Shown: positions 15,401-25,200 of the stretch, piece after piece
Layout of the letters: each line of letters begins with the position of its first letter
Numbering within the stretch: position 1 is the first letter of the stretch
DNA from: Elusimicrobiota bacterium
GTDB lineage: Bacteria > Elusimicrobiota > Elusimicrobia > F11
DNA: 46,970 bases
Direction: 5' to 3'
Assembly: GCA_022072025.1 (NCBI GenBank)
Contig: JAJVIP010000019.1
Coordinates: forward strand, 1-46,970
Translations under genes and position numbers: made by a program
The notes under the pieces: model-generated
Told to the model about the DNA's origin: nothing
The model's database searches: none
What the model saw: only the letters and a program-made list of their open reading frames with translations

Positions 15401-18400
15401 ACCCCCCAGTCCCCATCAATTCTCCATAAAGCGGCGGTTGCACCACGATAAAATTCAGCTGATCGCCATCCGCGTCACTGGCGATAAGAGACAAATTCGT
15501 CGGTGTATCCTCCAACACTTTTTCAACCGAAGCTATGGCGAGGGGAGCATCATTCACGGGCGTGATTTGGAGGGAGACCGTAGCCGAAAGGCTGTCCAAG
15601 ACCCCATCATTGGTTTTAAAGGTAAAGGAATCGGGTCCGTTGTAGTTGGCCGATGGGCTATATAGGAGGTTCCCTTCGCTTCCGGTAAGAGCTCCATGCG
15701 AGGGCCCTGTGACAAGGTGGAAAGTCAGCGGTTTTTTCTCAACGTCCTCGCCTGATAACACAATCGCCAATGTTAAATCCTCCAGAAGAACGAGAGATTG
15801 GGGATGAGCAAGCGGCTCATCATCGACAGGCATGACCTGAACAGAAACGGTGGCCTCTTTGCTACCCCAAACCCCATCATTGACCCGAAAGGAAAAATCG
15901 TCGGACCCGTCGAAATCTTTGGAAGGCGTATAGGTGCGGTTGGCTCCCTCACCCGTCAATAATCCATGAGAAGGCGGGCGGACGACTGTAAAGATCAAAG
16001 GGTCATGGTCCGGGTCTGTGGCCGGAAGAGTCAACAGAAGGGGTTGATCTTCCAGTGTGGAAACCTGCGAATTTTCAGCCACGGGTGGATTGTTTTCCGA
16101 CTTGATGGTGATGGAAACGGTGGCCAACCCGCTCTCCAAGGACCCATCGGTGACCATGAAAGTAAAACTATCTCCCCCGTTGTAATGCTGGTTGGGCGTA
16201 TAGACGCGGCTTTCGCCGGTGCCGCTTAAAACCCCTTTCCGTGGACCCTCGATCACCCGATAGGTCAGTGGATCACCATCCACGTCTGAGGCAGAGAGCG
16301 CGAGGGTGACCGCGCTATCTTCACGCGTGGTAACTGAGACATTGGTCGCGATGGGCGCGTCATTGACCGGAATCATCGAAACAGCGACAGCCGCCGGCGA
16401 ACTGTCCAATTGTCCATCCCGGGCTTTAAACAAAAAGGAATCATTCCCATTGTAATTGGCATGGGGAGTGTAATTTTGCCCGTCCCACACTCCATGAAGC
16501 GGCGGGGTGACGATTTCAAAGGTTAATGCATCCCCGTCCACATCAGTCCCGGTCAAATCCACGCTTAAGGGGCTGTCTTCCTGGACCGACAACGATCGGG
16601 GGGTCGCCACGGGCGCGTCGTTGACCGAAGTTATTGTGATTGAAACAGCGGCGGGAGCGCTGTTCAGTTCGGAGTCGTTGGCGATGAAAGAAAAAGAATC
16701 CGTTCCATGAAAATTGGTCGCGGGGGTATACCGGCCCTCGGAATAGATTCCATGACTGGGGGGAGTCACGAGGCTGAAGGTTAAGGCGGACCCTTCCACA
16801 TCGCTTCCCGTCAAGACCACCTCGAGCGGCGTGTCTTCGAAGGCCGAAACCGACTGGTTGATTGCTAAAGGAGGATCGTTGACAGGGGTCACGTTGAACA
16901 CGATTGTGGCGAGATTGCTATCGGTTACTCCATCATTGGCTTTGAAAGTGAATTGATCGGTGCCGTTAAAATTAGCAACAGGTGTATAAGTGAGATGGGG
17001 CACCGTTCCACTTAAACTCCCGTGAGTGGGTTGATTGATGACCCTGTAAGTTAAGGGGTCCCCATCTTTATCAGTGGCGGAGAGGGTGATGGCTTTGGAC
17101 GTATCCTCCAAAGTGGAAAGATTTTGGTTGTCCGCTTCCGGCGCATCATTCACCGAATCGATCACAATTGATACGAGGGCTGGAGGGCTGTCCCATTCCC
17201 CATCGTTGACCACAAAGGAGAATTGATCGCTCTCCAACGAATTCAACGCCGGAACATAGGTGACATTTGGCGCGGCCCCCTGCAAGGACCCTCGGGAAGG
17301 AGGTGAAACAATTCGGAAGGACAAATGACTTCCCTCCTTATCGAACCCGGTCAATGAAAAGATTCTTGACGTGTTTTCAGGAGTGGAAACAGCTTGGGAA
17401 TGGGCGATCGGCGCGTCATTCACAGCCGCGACCGCAATAGAAACGGTGGCCGGGATGCTGTCAATTTGACCGTCATGGGCCTTAAACGAAAAGGAATCAG
17501 GCCCATTGTAATCGAGATCAGGGTGATAAACATTCCCCACCAACCGGCCATGCTGGGGTTGTGACACAAGGGAAAAAACCAGGACAGATCCCTCTTTATC
17601 ACTTCCCGTCAAAGTGAACGGAAGGGAATTGTCTTCATCCACCTTCAATGATTGTGGATCGGCGATGGGAGGATCATTAACGGCGGTGATCAAGAGAGAA
17701 ACCGTGGCGGGCGAGCTGTATTCGCTTCCATCATGGGCCTTAAAGGTGAATGAATCCGCTCCTGAAAAATCAGCTCCCGGTGTGTAGCGAACTTGAGGCG
17801 GCGTTCCACTCAACGTGCCCTGACGCGGCTGTTCCACCACCGAATAGGTCAAAGGGTCCCCCTCTACATCAGAACCGGCCAAAAGAATGTTAACAGGCAT
17901 GTCCTCCAATGTGGAAACGGATTGGGAAGTGGCCACGGGCTCATCATTCACAGGACGAATCGTAATTGAAACGAGCGCGGGGGGGCTGTTGAATTGTCCA
18001 TCATTGGCGACAAAGGTGAAAGAGTCCGAACCATTGAAATGGGAGTTCGGAGTGTAACGGTTGTTAACAAAAGTCCCCCGACTGGGAGGAGTGGCCACTG
18101 AAAATTTCAAAGGGTCTTCATCAACATCGGTTCCCGTCAATACAAGGGTGGTAGGCGTATCCTCATTGATCGTGAGCGGTTCCGGAGAAACGGCCACCGG
18201 AGCGTCATTTTGAGGAGAAACCGTTATTGAAATGGTCGCCGGGGGGCTGTCTTTTTCGCCATCATTGACTTTAAAGGTGAATAAATCGGGCCCAAAATAA
18301 TTTGGATTGGGAGTATAGCTTCTAGAGGAACCGGACCCTGTTAAAATACCATGAGAGGCCACCGTAAGAATGTGATAAGTCAACGCAGATCCTTCGATGT

Positions 18401-21400
18401 CGCTTCCTCTTAAATTCACCGCCAAATTATTGTCTTCCGGGGTGGACACATTTTGAGCCTCCGCCACCGGATCGTCATTCACCGGGCTCACCGTGATCGA
18501 AACCGAGACCGGCAAACTGTCCAGTTGACCATCGTTCGCCACGAATGAAAATGAATCCGCTCCGCTGTAATTGGCTCTTGGCAGATAACTGAGGTTGGGA
18601 GCGGAATTGGACAATTGTCCTTGCATCGGCGATCGAACAATCCTGAAGGTTAAAGGATCCCCATCCACATCGCTTCCGCTTAAAACCACCGAAACAGCGG
18701 TGTCCTCAGGGGTCGCCACGGGAGGTATAGAAGTGGCCACGGGAGCGTCATTCAAGGCTTGAATATTGATCGTGACTGTGGCCTCCTCACTGAATTTGGA
18801 CCCGTCACTGACCTTAAATCTGAAACTATCCGTCCCATTTTGATTGAGCCCGGGCATGTAAAAGCAACTGGCCCCGCTCCGGTTGATTGTCCCCTTGCTC
18901 GGTTGGGTAACGATGATGAAACTTAAAGGGGACCCTTCAATGTCCATTCCTGCCAAATCAAAATTAACAGCGGAGTCTTCATAAGTTCCCACGATTTGGT
19001 CATAGGCGATCGGTTTGTCATTGACAGGAGTGACTGTGATTGAAACCGCGGCAGAGGGACTAAAAAGCGTGGCGTCTTTCGCTTTAAAAACGAAACCATC
19101 GGATCCGTTATAATTGGCATGGGGCTGATACTTAAGAGCGGGAGGATTTCCGACCAATGTCCCGTGAACGGGAGGCGTCACAATCACGTAAGACAAGATA
19201 TCCCCATCCACATCGCTGCCCTGGAGGTTGAATAAAATATCGGCGTCTTCCACCCCACTAAGATTTTGACTCACGGCAACAGGTGCGTCATTGACCGGAG
19301 CCACCGCGATCGAAACCGTGGCTTCGGCGCTATAGGAAAAACCATCATACACTTGAAAGGTAAAACTATCCGGACCGTTGTAATTCACCTGGGGCGTGTA
19401 CCTGCGTTGAGAGGTGGAATGGGGCGCCGCAACGTTTAAGGTCCCCTGAAGCGGTTGGCGGACAATGCTGAAGGTGAGCGGATCACCATCGACATCATTC
19501 CCACTCAAAAACAAGTCACGCGCTTCATCTTCATTCACTGAGAGGGAGAGAGGCTGCGCCGCAGGAGGAGAATTGATTACCACCGTAATTTCTCTGTTTT
19601 CTTGATTGCCGGCCTCATCGGTGGCGATGGCAGAAATTCTCACATTCCCAGGCGTGCTGTAGGGGGTTTGAAATATATATCGATTGGGAGATTGAAATTG
19701 AGTGGGACGGACCACCCCATTGATGGCGATATCCACCTTTTTCACGCCATTGGCGTCAGAGGCATCCACCCTGACTTCAGTGATGGATAGGTACCGAGCC
19801 CCAAGAACGGGATAAAGAATGTTGGTGGAAGGTTTGGTGTTGTCGATATGGACATTCAACGAGGATTGACGCTCGTTATCCAAAACATCTTGAGAAATAC
19901 ATTTTAACGTCCAGGAACCGTCGGAATATCCGGAGGTCGAAAACCGCTCCTGAAGGGAATCGCCGTTCACAGTTTTGAGATGAACGCTCGTGGATCCATT
20001 TTCCAGATAGAGTTGAACCCGCTTCACTCCGCACCCCGCGTCCGTCCCGGTCACATTCACCACGATCTCGTCTCTCACCAATGATTTCCCTGAATAGGCA
20101 ACAGGAGGGGGAGTGACCTGAGCGTTGATGTTGGGAGGGCTGTTGTCAATTCTCAAAGTTCTATACAACGGATCGCTTCGGTTGTGCGCCCGGTCCGTGG
20201 CAAAACCCTGGAAACCCCGAGAACCATCAGGGAGCTGACGCGTGTCAAAGGAGGGAACCGCATATTCATCCACCACCGAGGTGGCCAATAAATCCACCTC
20301 CAATTGATTTGAAGTGGGAGGATTAATCCAAACGCGTTTAACATTTTTAACGAAATCATCTGTGGCGTGAATGAAAAAAGAAATATTTTTCGAAACAAAC
20401 TGATCCTCCGCCGGAGTGTTGGCGGTCCAACGAATCACAGGCTTGGTTCCGTCTACATGATAACGTCCTCGTCCAGTGACTGAACGTCCAGCCGAATCCG
20501 TGACAGTAAAAAAAACATCATGTCGACCATCAGACAATCCCAACAAACTAAAGTGAACTTCTATTGCGCCGTATTGATTGGGGCCTGTTCCGACTTGCGG
20601 GCCGGTGGGAGAACCCACCCGAGCCACCACTGCGGTAATAGCGGGGGCTTGAACCGTCACTGGAACCACATGCGCTGATTTGTTTCCAGCGGAATCGGTT
20701 ATCACATAGCTAATGAATTCGGTGCCCCAAAAATTTGAAAAGGGTGTATAGGTCACAACATTTTCAGCGAGCGACAGATTCCCTGCCAAAGCGGATATGA
20801 CTGCAAATGAGAGAGGTTTATATTCCGGATCCATGCCAGTCAAATGAAACTGAAGCGTTTGACCTTGGGGAGTCGTTTGATCAGGCGTGGTTCCACTGGC
20901 GGGCCAATTATTCATATTCCCAATAATAACGTTGACCACGGATATCGACATGGCGCCCAACTGATCTTTGGTCGAATAGAAAAAATAATCACTTCCTGGA
21001 GGACCGGGGTTGGGGGTGTAGGTCAATTGAGAACCATTGATGGCCACCTGCCCGCGAAGTGCGCCATAATAAAAGTTGTAAACAATTTGATGACCGTCAG
21101 GATCGGATTCATTGAGATTGAGAACCAAAGGCCTGCCCACTTGCGTGGTCTCGGTACGCGCACTCCAACTGGGGGCATGATTAACATTCGTCAGATTAAT
21201 ATTGACGGGCTGAATAAACGTATTGTCCCAGGTCTCGGGTGTTTCTCCTTCGGGAGGCTCCGGCACAAAAATATCGAGGTCTCCCGACCCCGCCGCGCTC
21301 AAGGGAAGAACCCCTGAACCACAGGCCAAAAAGACGAATAGAATCGCCCCCCCAAATATTCGGGAAAGCACAATCCAATTTTCGCGAAGTTGTGTAAACA

Positions 21401-21413
21401 GATTGGGTTTCAC
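12444..21413 (-). CDS. Giant cadherin-like tandem-repeat adhesin (2989 aa) with FlgD-type C-terminal domain
   Basis: A signal peptide (hydrophobic residues ~17-40, with a possible lipobox-like FLAC followed by an alternative LSA cleavage site) leads into two degenerate cadherin-like repeats and several Ig-like domains (~60-610). Then come 18 clear Big_9/tandem-95 cadherin-like repeats (~614-2230), four Ig-like domains (~2230-2620) and a beta-rich segment. The last ~100 residues are a FlgD-type Ig domain (FPNPFSPSNGGTDIHYLL, VRLVIYDLLGNLVKT, HWDGRNGEG, GGYIVQI). Such proteins are extracellular stalks or adhesins, often calcium-stabilised through DxDGD loops. The start is GTG, fixed by GGGAGGA 8 nt upstream (21422-21428); no other start fits as well. 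The FlgD-like end is common in surface proteins of FCB/PVC-related lineages and may aid anchoring or secretion. Confidence 0.93.
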   Translation of the reverse strand: MKPNLFTQLRENWIVLSRIFGGAILFVFLACGSGVLPLSAAGSGDLDIFVPEPPEGETPETWDNTFIQPVNINLTNVNHAPSWSARTETTQVGRPLVLNLNESDPDGHQIVYNFYYGALRGQVAINGSQLTYTPNPGPPGSDYFFYSTKDQLGAMSISVVNVIIGNMNNWPASGTTPDQTTPQGQTLQFHLTGMDPEYKPLSFAVISALAGNLSLAENVVTYTPFSNFWGTEFISYVITDSAGNKSAHVVPVTVQAPAITAVVARVGSPTGPQVGTGPNQYGAIEVHFSLLGLSDGRHDVFFTVTDSAGRSVTGRGRYHVDGTKPVIRWTANTPAEDQFVSKNISFFIHATDDFVKNVKRVWINPPTSNQLEVDLLATSVVDEYAVPSFDTRQLPDGSRGFQGFATDRAHNRSDPLYRTLRIDNSPPNINAQVTPPPVAYSGKSLVRDEIVVNVTGTDAGCGVKRVQLYLENGSTSVHLKTVNGDSLQERFSTSGYSDGSWTLKCISQDVLDNERQSSLNVHIDNTKPSTNILYPVLGARYLSITEVRVDASDANGVKKVDIAINGVVRPTQFQSPNRYIFQTPYSTPGNVRISAIATDEAGNQENREITVVINSPPAAQPLSLSVNEDEARDLFLSGNDVDGDPLTFSIVRQPLQGTLNVAAPHSTSQRRYTPQVNYNGPDSFTFQVYDGFSYSAEATVSIAVAPVNDAPVAVSQNLSGVEDADILFNLQGSDVDGDILSYVIVTPPVHGTLVGNPPALKYQPHANYNGSDGFVFKAKDATLFSPSAAVSITVTPVNDKPIAYDQIVGTYEDSAVNFDLAGMDIEGSPLSFIIVTQPSKGTINRSGASCFYMPGLNQNGTDSFRFKVSDGSKFSEEATVTINIQALNDAPVATSIPPVATPEDTAVSVVLSGSDVDGDPLTFRIVRSPMQGQLSNSAPNLSYLPRANYSGADSFSFVANDGQLDSLPVSVSITVSPVNDDPVAEAQNVSTPEDNNLAVNLRGSDIEGSALTYHILTVASHGILTGSGSSRSYTPNPNYFGPDLFTFKVNDGEKDSPPATISITVSPQNDAPVAVSPEPLTINEDTPTTLVLTGTDVDEDPLKFSVATPPSRGTFVNNRYTPNSHFNGSDSFTFVANDGQFNSPPALVSITIRPVNDEPVATSQSVSTLEDMPVNILLAGSDVEGDPLTYSVVEQPRQGTLSGTPPQVRYTPGADFSGADSFTFKAHDGSEYSSPATVSLLITAVNDPPIADPQSLKVDEDNSLPFTLTGSDKEGSVLVFSLVSQPQHGRLVGNVYHPDLDYNGPDSFSFKAHDGQIDSIPATVSIAVAAVNDAPIAHSQAVSTPENTSRIFSLTGFDKEGSHLSFRIVSPPSRGSLQGAAPNVTYVPALNSLESDQFSFVVNDGEWDSPPALVSIVIDSVNDAPEADNQNLSTLEDTSKAITLSATDKDGDPLTYRVINQPTHGSLSGTVPHLTYTPVANFNGTDQFTFKANDGVTDSNLATIVFNVTPVNDPPLAINQSVSAFEDTPLEVVLTGSDVEGSALTFSLVTPPSHGIYSEGRYTPATNFHGTDSFSFIANDSELNSAPAAVSITITSVNDAPVATPRSLSVQEDSPLSVDLTGTDVDGDALTFEIVTPPLHGVWDGQNYTPHANYNGNDSFLFKARDGQLDSSPAAVAVSMIPVNDAPIATNVSVTTREDSAVTLALSASDVDGDPLTYRVIEGPRKGVLSGTGESRVYTPNQHYNGGDSFTFMVTDGSLESGLATVSITIKSENNPPVAENSQVSTLEDQPLLLTLPATDPDHDPLIFTVVRPPSHGLLTGEGANRTYTPSKDFDGSDDFSFRVNDGVWGSKEATVSVQVMPVDDEPLAHPQSLVLLEDLTLAIVLSGEDVEKKPLTFHLVTGPSHGALTGSEGNLLYSPSANYNGPDSFTFKTNDGVLDSLSATVSLQITPVNDAPLAIASVEKVLEDTPTNLSLIASDADGDQLNFIVVQPPLYGELMGTGGSRTYVPLPNNNQPDQFVFKVNDGTQDSGWATVSIQMVPVNDVPLASPQEINIRKNNSRAIILQGQDVDNDPLVFNIEMSPAHGVLLASNQQPNEWVYTPAKNFVGEDGFTFSVEDGSLKSQPARVGIQVQGGNNTPIALDQTLTTNEDTPLLLTLLATDLDDDALQYILVDAPANGFITGTPPQVTYTPLNNFFGTDVFTFKVNDGSVDSPVGLVRVSIHSVNDPPEVVSFSLEEGAYVTGTVELEARARDDNGIDRLTVQIDQGPELSMIPSGGGLYRYQWRTNLETEVVHTLRCAVQDNEGMVAIKEVRVGVDRQPPIVKNIIPSQGALVSGVVQIGADLGDTMQLGRSYIFIDGNLVTSRSLSGLQSNIGYSWTTGANGEHTINVVVEDRAGNRAEFPTVVTVNNPTGPNTLPRFEVLQPAVNSVVRGVVTLKLKILEGTVDSTGFKVGNGAVLPGVMSSPDIYEALWVTAGSEGVVDGSHDIEFSATNTLGTTKISRSVRVDNTNPHVTLVKPTANSIWYGVQNIQATVSDGNNRLQSVLFRLDAIDVAQFQGNASITENLYAYALDTAQKDPQNNRLYPDGPHILYVIATDEAGNTAQSEVPFHIDNLNIPAPQTALVEEKPLHESFVMTDEESEVSARISNVQIDQDAFARNPQQALQLTVTKDGKTIHPYPGTVQLINGVIYFKGTVPDNSEIHCDLTVEVIEDGQTKKLTYSWDFTRVMNKELGGQLQTDDGILTVLVPPHALKNDSFLSIQLIEQPSNEIVEADSKFENLFGNQKVVYGPFEIVAKDREGKVPTELASPLMLIYARPPQNIPATEESFVDQIQWLQTIWRPLASSNAALPPPQIRNPSGSRIVQVSLPSLGIFRVNSFAVPQEGVSEVFNFPNPFSPSNGGTDIHYLLGADSDVRLVIYDLLGNLVKTIDVSQGSVGGKIGQNILHWDGRNGEGTSVANGGYIVQIHSRSPTGTEARTKIKMAVAK
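14722..19573 (-). repeat. Eighteen tandem cadherin-like repeats (~90 codons each)
   Basis: Each unit follows the plan ...S..EDT...L.LxGxDxDGDPLTF.IV..P.HG.L.G...YTP..NYNGxDSFTFKxNDG..DS..ATVSI.V.PVNDAPVA. Units 6, 8, 11 and 12 lack four residues in the hairpin between HG and YTP. Units 3, 5, 8, 9 and 11 have EGS where most others have DGD at the presumed calcium loop. The copies are well diverged at DNA level, so I see no sign of recent expansion. Confidence 0.92.
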
Positions 21414-21483
21414 TGCGCCGGTCCTCCCAGTGATGCATCCCCTCTTCGCGTATAAACTTAAACAACGCCCCCGAAATTCATCC

Positions 21484-21498
21484 TTAAGATTTGGTTAA
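21484..21498. promoter_or_regulatory. 11-bp direct repeat of TTAA half-sites upstream of the cadherin-like giant
   Basis: TTAAGATTTGG-TTAA has TTAA at 21484 and 21495, the same TTAAGAT-N4-TTAA form as in the other two upstream regions. It lies 71-85 bp before the GTG start at 21413, a suitable distance for a promoter-proximal operator. Confidence 0.5.
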
Positions 21499-21605
21499 GT
21501 GATGAAAATCAATGCCGATTCACTCTCCACCATCTCCGGTGCATCAGTCTGACCAAGGCTTGGATAAAATTGGATTGATTTGTCAGGGTGTATTTGAGAG
21601 CTATT

Positions 21606-21824
21606 TCAAGCCACTTTGGAAACGAGCTTAAGATCCTTTTTACTGGTTATATGCTGGCCTTTTCTTAAGAAATTAATTTTTTCAAATCCGAGGATATGTC
21701 CTTTTTTATTTTTCTTAAGGATGACACCATGCCCCACTTCCTCGGAGATGGTTTTTTGTGGTTTGGTGAACCAAACATCCAATGTATTCCCAATTCGATC
21801 GAAAACAACTGTTACTTTTGCCAT
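21606..21824 (-). CDS. DUF2283 small protein (antitoxin-like), second copy
   Basis: The 72-residue product has the DUF2283 layout: FDRIGNTLDVWFT, a GVILKKNKKGHILGFEKIN hairpin and a basic tail. AGGAGA lies about 8 nt upstream of the ATG. It overlaps the end of the upstream toxin-like gene by 13 bp, so the two are translationally linked. It is distantly similar to the DUF2283 protein at 5844-6062 but paired with a different partner. Confidence 0.78.
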   Translation of the reverse strand: MAKVTVVFDRIGNTLDVWFTKPQKTISEEVGHGVILKKNKKGHILGFEKINFLRKGQHITSKKDLKLVSKVA

Positions 21825-22120
21825 ACCAACTCTCCTTCCTTAATTTTATTCGTAAGGTAACTTGTTATCACGTATCCACTTCCATTGAGATGTTTACAAA
21901 CGACACAAATAAAATATTTTTTAAACCGTTTGTAATAAAGATAAACATTGTCATCGTCTGAACTTTTACGCACGCTGTCGGCATCAATCAATGCAAATTG
22001 AACAAAGTGTTCATACCCCTGCATTTCAGGATGTTTTCTTAGGGAAATGAGTCGCCAATGGCTGAGCGTGGTCCGAATTTTTCTACTCAAACAACTTGTT
22101 ACTTCAAACAACAGATCCAT
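21812..22120 (-). CDS. Small toxin-like protein, probable RelE/BECR-fold nuclease family
   Basis: The 102-residue protein has SHWRLISLRKHPEM, ALIDADSVRKSSDDD, VYLYYKRFKKYFICVVCK and GYVITSYLTNKIKEGE in order. That is the strand-helix pattern of phage-type BECR (Barnase-EndoU-ColicinE5/D-RelE-like) nucleases that pair with DUF2283 proteins. The start at 22120 is preceded by GAGGAGAA. It begins 100 bp after the stop of the 8109-residue giant, with -10-like TATAAT boxes in between, so it can be expressed alone. The family assignment is from pattern memory; nuclease activity is inference. Confidence 0.6.
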   Translation of the reverse strand: MDLLFEVTSCLSRKIRTTLSHWRLISLRKHPEMQGYEHFVQFALIDADSVRKSSDDDNVYLYYKRFKKYFICVVCKHLNGSGYVITSYLTNKIKEGELVWQK

Positions 22121-22151
22121 GCCGGATTCTCCTCACGGCAGGAGGGTGCCT

Positions 22152-22180
22152 ATTATATTTGAGGGATGGTCAGAATTATA
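22152..22180 (-). promoter_or_regulatory. Candidate promoter of the second toxin-like/DUF2283 pair
   Basis: Two perfect TATAAT hexamers read on the minus strand at 22152-22157 and 22175-22180. The nearer one would start RNA about 25 nt before the ATG at 22120. No convincing -35 box is seen at the proper distance from either hexamer. Confidence 0.35.
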
Positions 22181-22220
22181 CACCAAGTTCAACCCATCGA
22201 TTTTGGCGAGGGGGGGCTGC

Positions 22221-25200
22221 TTATGCTTGACGGAGAATCAGTTCGGCGATGGCTTTTTCGAGTTCCACCGCATCGAGAACGGCAGGAACGGGGATGAAGA
22301 AAATGTCCGCCAGTGTGGGGATGACCTTCTTCACCTGTGCTTTGAAGGCCTCATCAGCGAGAATACCCACCGTTCCCACGCCATAATGGTTCCTTCCATA
22401 GGCGGCCAAGGGGTTGTCCTCTTTTTGACCCACGGGTTGCTGGGCGATGATGTCAGCCAGCGAAACAGTTTTGAAACCCGCTTCTTTGAGGCGTTGAACC
22501 TGTTTGGGATCATCTCCGGCCGACACCAAAATTTCGACAAACCGCAATCCAGAGGACCGATGCAAAATCTTCTTGATCTCGGAAGAGCCCAATTTATTCG
22601 CAAGCAACACAGGGATGAGCGTGAGCGCTCCTTTTTGGGTCCGGTCCAAATACCGGCGAAGCGCGTCAGCTTCATAGATCGCGGCCAGACCTTTCCAGCC
22701 CCGGTTTTCCAAGAGTTGAATGGTCAGACGGTTGATGACTTCTTCCGAGGCCGACGGGAAGGAGGCGTGCAGCACTTCGTGGAAAATGACGCCCACGGTG
22801 AGCAAAATTTCGCGCTGTTGGTCAGGTCCAACTGGCTTGTCCTCAAAAGCCACCGCGATCACTTTTCTCTCCGCGTCCAAAACCCCACGGCCCGCGCCAT
22901 ATCGGTCCGCAAACTTTTGGGGCGGCAACACTTCCACCTGATACCCCCGAACACTTTGGGTGGCAACCGGCGAAACTTGCCGAGCCACTTGGGCCACAAA
23001 AGGATCCACCAAACGGGTCAAGGCTTCTGAGAGATTCTCTGACGTGTTCCCTTGGAAAACTTTTTCGGCCCAATCTCGGGTGAAGAAGCCGCGTTCATTG
23101 GATTGCACATAGGGCGCCTGATCGCCAAACCCGGCCATCACACGGAGTTCGGTGAGCACTTGATCTTGTTCCGCGGAACCACTCAATTGACGTTGCAAGG
23201 TTTCAAACCGTTTCTCGGCTTCCTGCGGGTTGATCAAAAGTCCTTCCCAATCTCGCAGCAGTCGGGCCGATAGGTTCCCCAGCAAATCCTGAACAGAATA
23301 CCCCGCGCGAACCAATCCCACCGTTTCGCCGTAATGGTGCGTGGCGAGAGAAGAAAACCCTCTGTTCTGCGCGGCGCGCTGCATCCAGGGGCGGCTCTGC
23401 GCCAGCGCCCGCATTTGTTCTCCCAATTGCTGAATTAACTCATCCACTTCAATGCCGTTGCGGTTAAGGGCCGATTGTAGTTGCTCGGGCGTTACATTCG
23501 TGTTCGCCATATAGTCACCCATAACCGACCAAAATTTTTGGATTTTTTGCGGCTCCATTTTTGCGGTTCCTTTATCGGTGTAGAGGATCTGCCAGGCGAT
23601 ATCAACGGCCTGCCGCGCAACACCCAAATCCCCGACATTTTCAAACCCCTGATTGAATAGTGGGGAGAGCGGAGCTTCTTCCACCGACACGTACCGCATG
23701 GGTTCATACGTGGGCACCGGCTCAACACGAACCTCTTTCGTTTTCTTGTTTTCATTCAAGTATAGGGACGTCCCATTCGGGAAAAGAAGCGCCGCTTGAG
23801 CCGTGCCATTGGAAATCAGGACAGGGCCTTTGCCACCCGTTCTCCAATAGGAGAAGGCCGCGCCCCAATCATGCCAACTGGCGCGGACCGGTTTTCCCAA
23901 AGCCGGCTCCACTTGCTGGATGAATATCATTCCCTTTTCCTCTTCAAGAGTGGATTTCATTGTGTTGGCGCGAACGGCGATGCTTAGAGGACTGGCCATG
24001 GTTTTGGCATCGGCCACGAGCGAATAAACATAGGCTTTGAATCCTTGAATATTCGAGTCTGGATAATCCGATTCATTGACTGCCGCCAATTGTCCCAAGG
24101 TGGACACCTGGCTCAACATCGCCAGGGTCATTCCATACCTGTTCAATTGATCCGTTGGAACCACGGGTGTTCGAATTCCCTTCGCAAGACCGCCGTGAAT
24201 GGGATGGTTCAAAAATCCTCCGATTTTCTCAGGTTCTGTGGGCAGCGCGGCAAACATATCCAACAAAGGCTGGCTTAAATAAGCGGGACGTTCTTTTCCG
24301 GCGGGAGTCAATATCGTTAAGGTTGTTTCAGGTTGGTCGGGATTCTCCGGCAATCGGGGTTCAAGCAGATATCGCCTGGTCTGCCCCACTTGAACCGGCC
24401 GAAAAGCTCCCAGGTGAATACTTTCATCGCTCTGAGCGGGCGTTTTCAACAAACTGGGCGCCACAAAATGGATTCCATCCCCCGTCACGTAATCACCGTA
24501 TCGAGTCTGGAATTCGGCTTCGCTCATTTGAATAATTTTTGGAGTAGGTGATCTTTGCGGCAACTGGAATGGGGTGTTTTCCTTCTTTTCAAACAAAGGG
24601 TTATTCGCAGAAGAGACTCTGAAATACCCCAACACCGCGAATCCCCCCAACGTGGCCAGGCTGGCCATGGTGGAAAACCCGCCCAGATCAAGAAACGGAG
24701 AAACAACCGAGGTCCAAACACCTTCGAAACCGGCCGCATCCATAACCGCCCCCAACGCCGACACCGGCGACACAATCGTGGTCACCATCACCAGAAGAGA
24801 AATGAAGATCGGTCCGCGAGGGAGGATGGAGAGGGCCCCACTCACAATCGGCCCCAAAAAAGCGGCAGCGCGGCGCAATTGATTCCTTTGGGGACTTTGG
24901 TTCGAATCGAAGGGAAGAAGGGTGGGGCCTTCCTCCTCGTCCGTTGGAGTCTGTTCCACCAGATCCGGGTTGACGCGGGTTAAGGTCGGACGTCCCTGCG
25001 CATTCATTTGCATTCGAAAGAATTCAGTTTGATCGGGGTTAAATCGGCTTTGGAGAACCGCCAAGGGTTGGGCCAACAAACGTTGAGGCGCCACAGGGTT
25101 CTGGACATCAGGGCTATAAGCCCATCCCGTGAAGGTATCTGAAGGATCTCTCAAGAAAACACCTGTCACAACTCCATTTTGTCGAAACACCACGAGGTTC

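Noticed and set aside
14722-19573. Regular repeats considered as a CRISPR array
   Set aside because: The period is ~260-270 bp, in frame, and encodes diverged cadherin-like domains; there are no short identical repeats with unique spacers.
22047-23030. Plus-strand frame of 327 codons
   Set aside because: It crosses the toxin-like gene start and the giant's conserved C-terminus in antisense, with no family resemblance.
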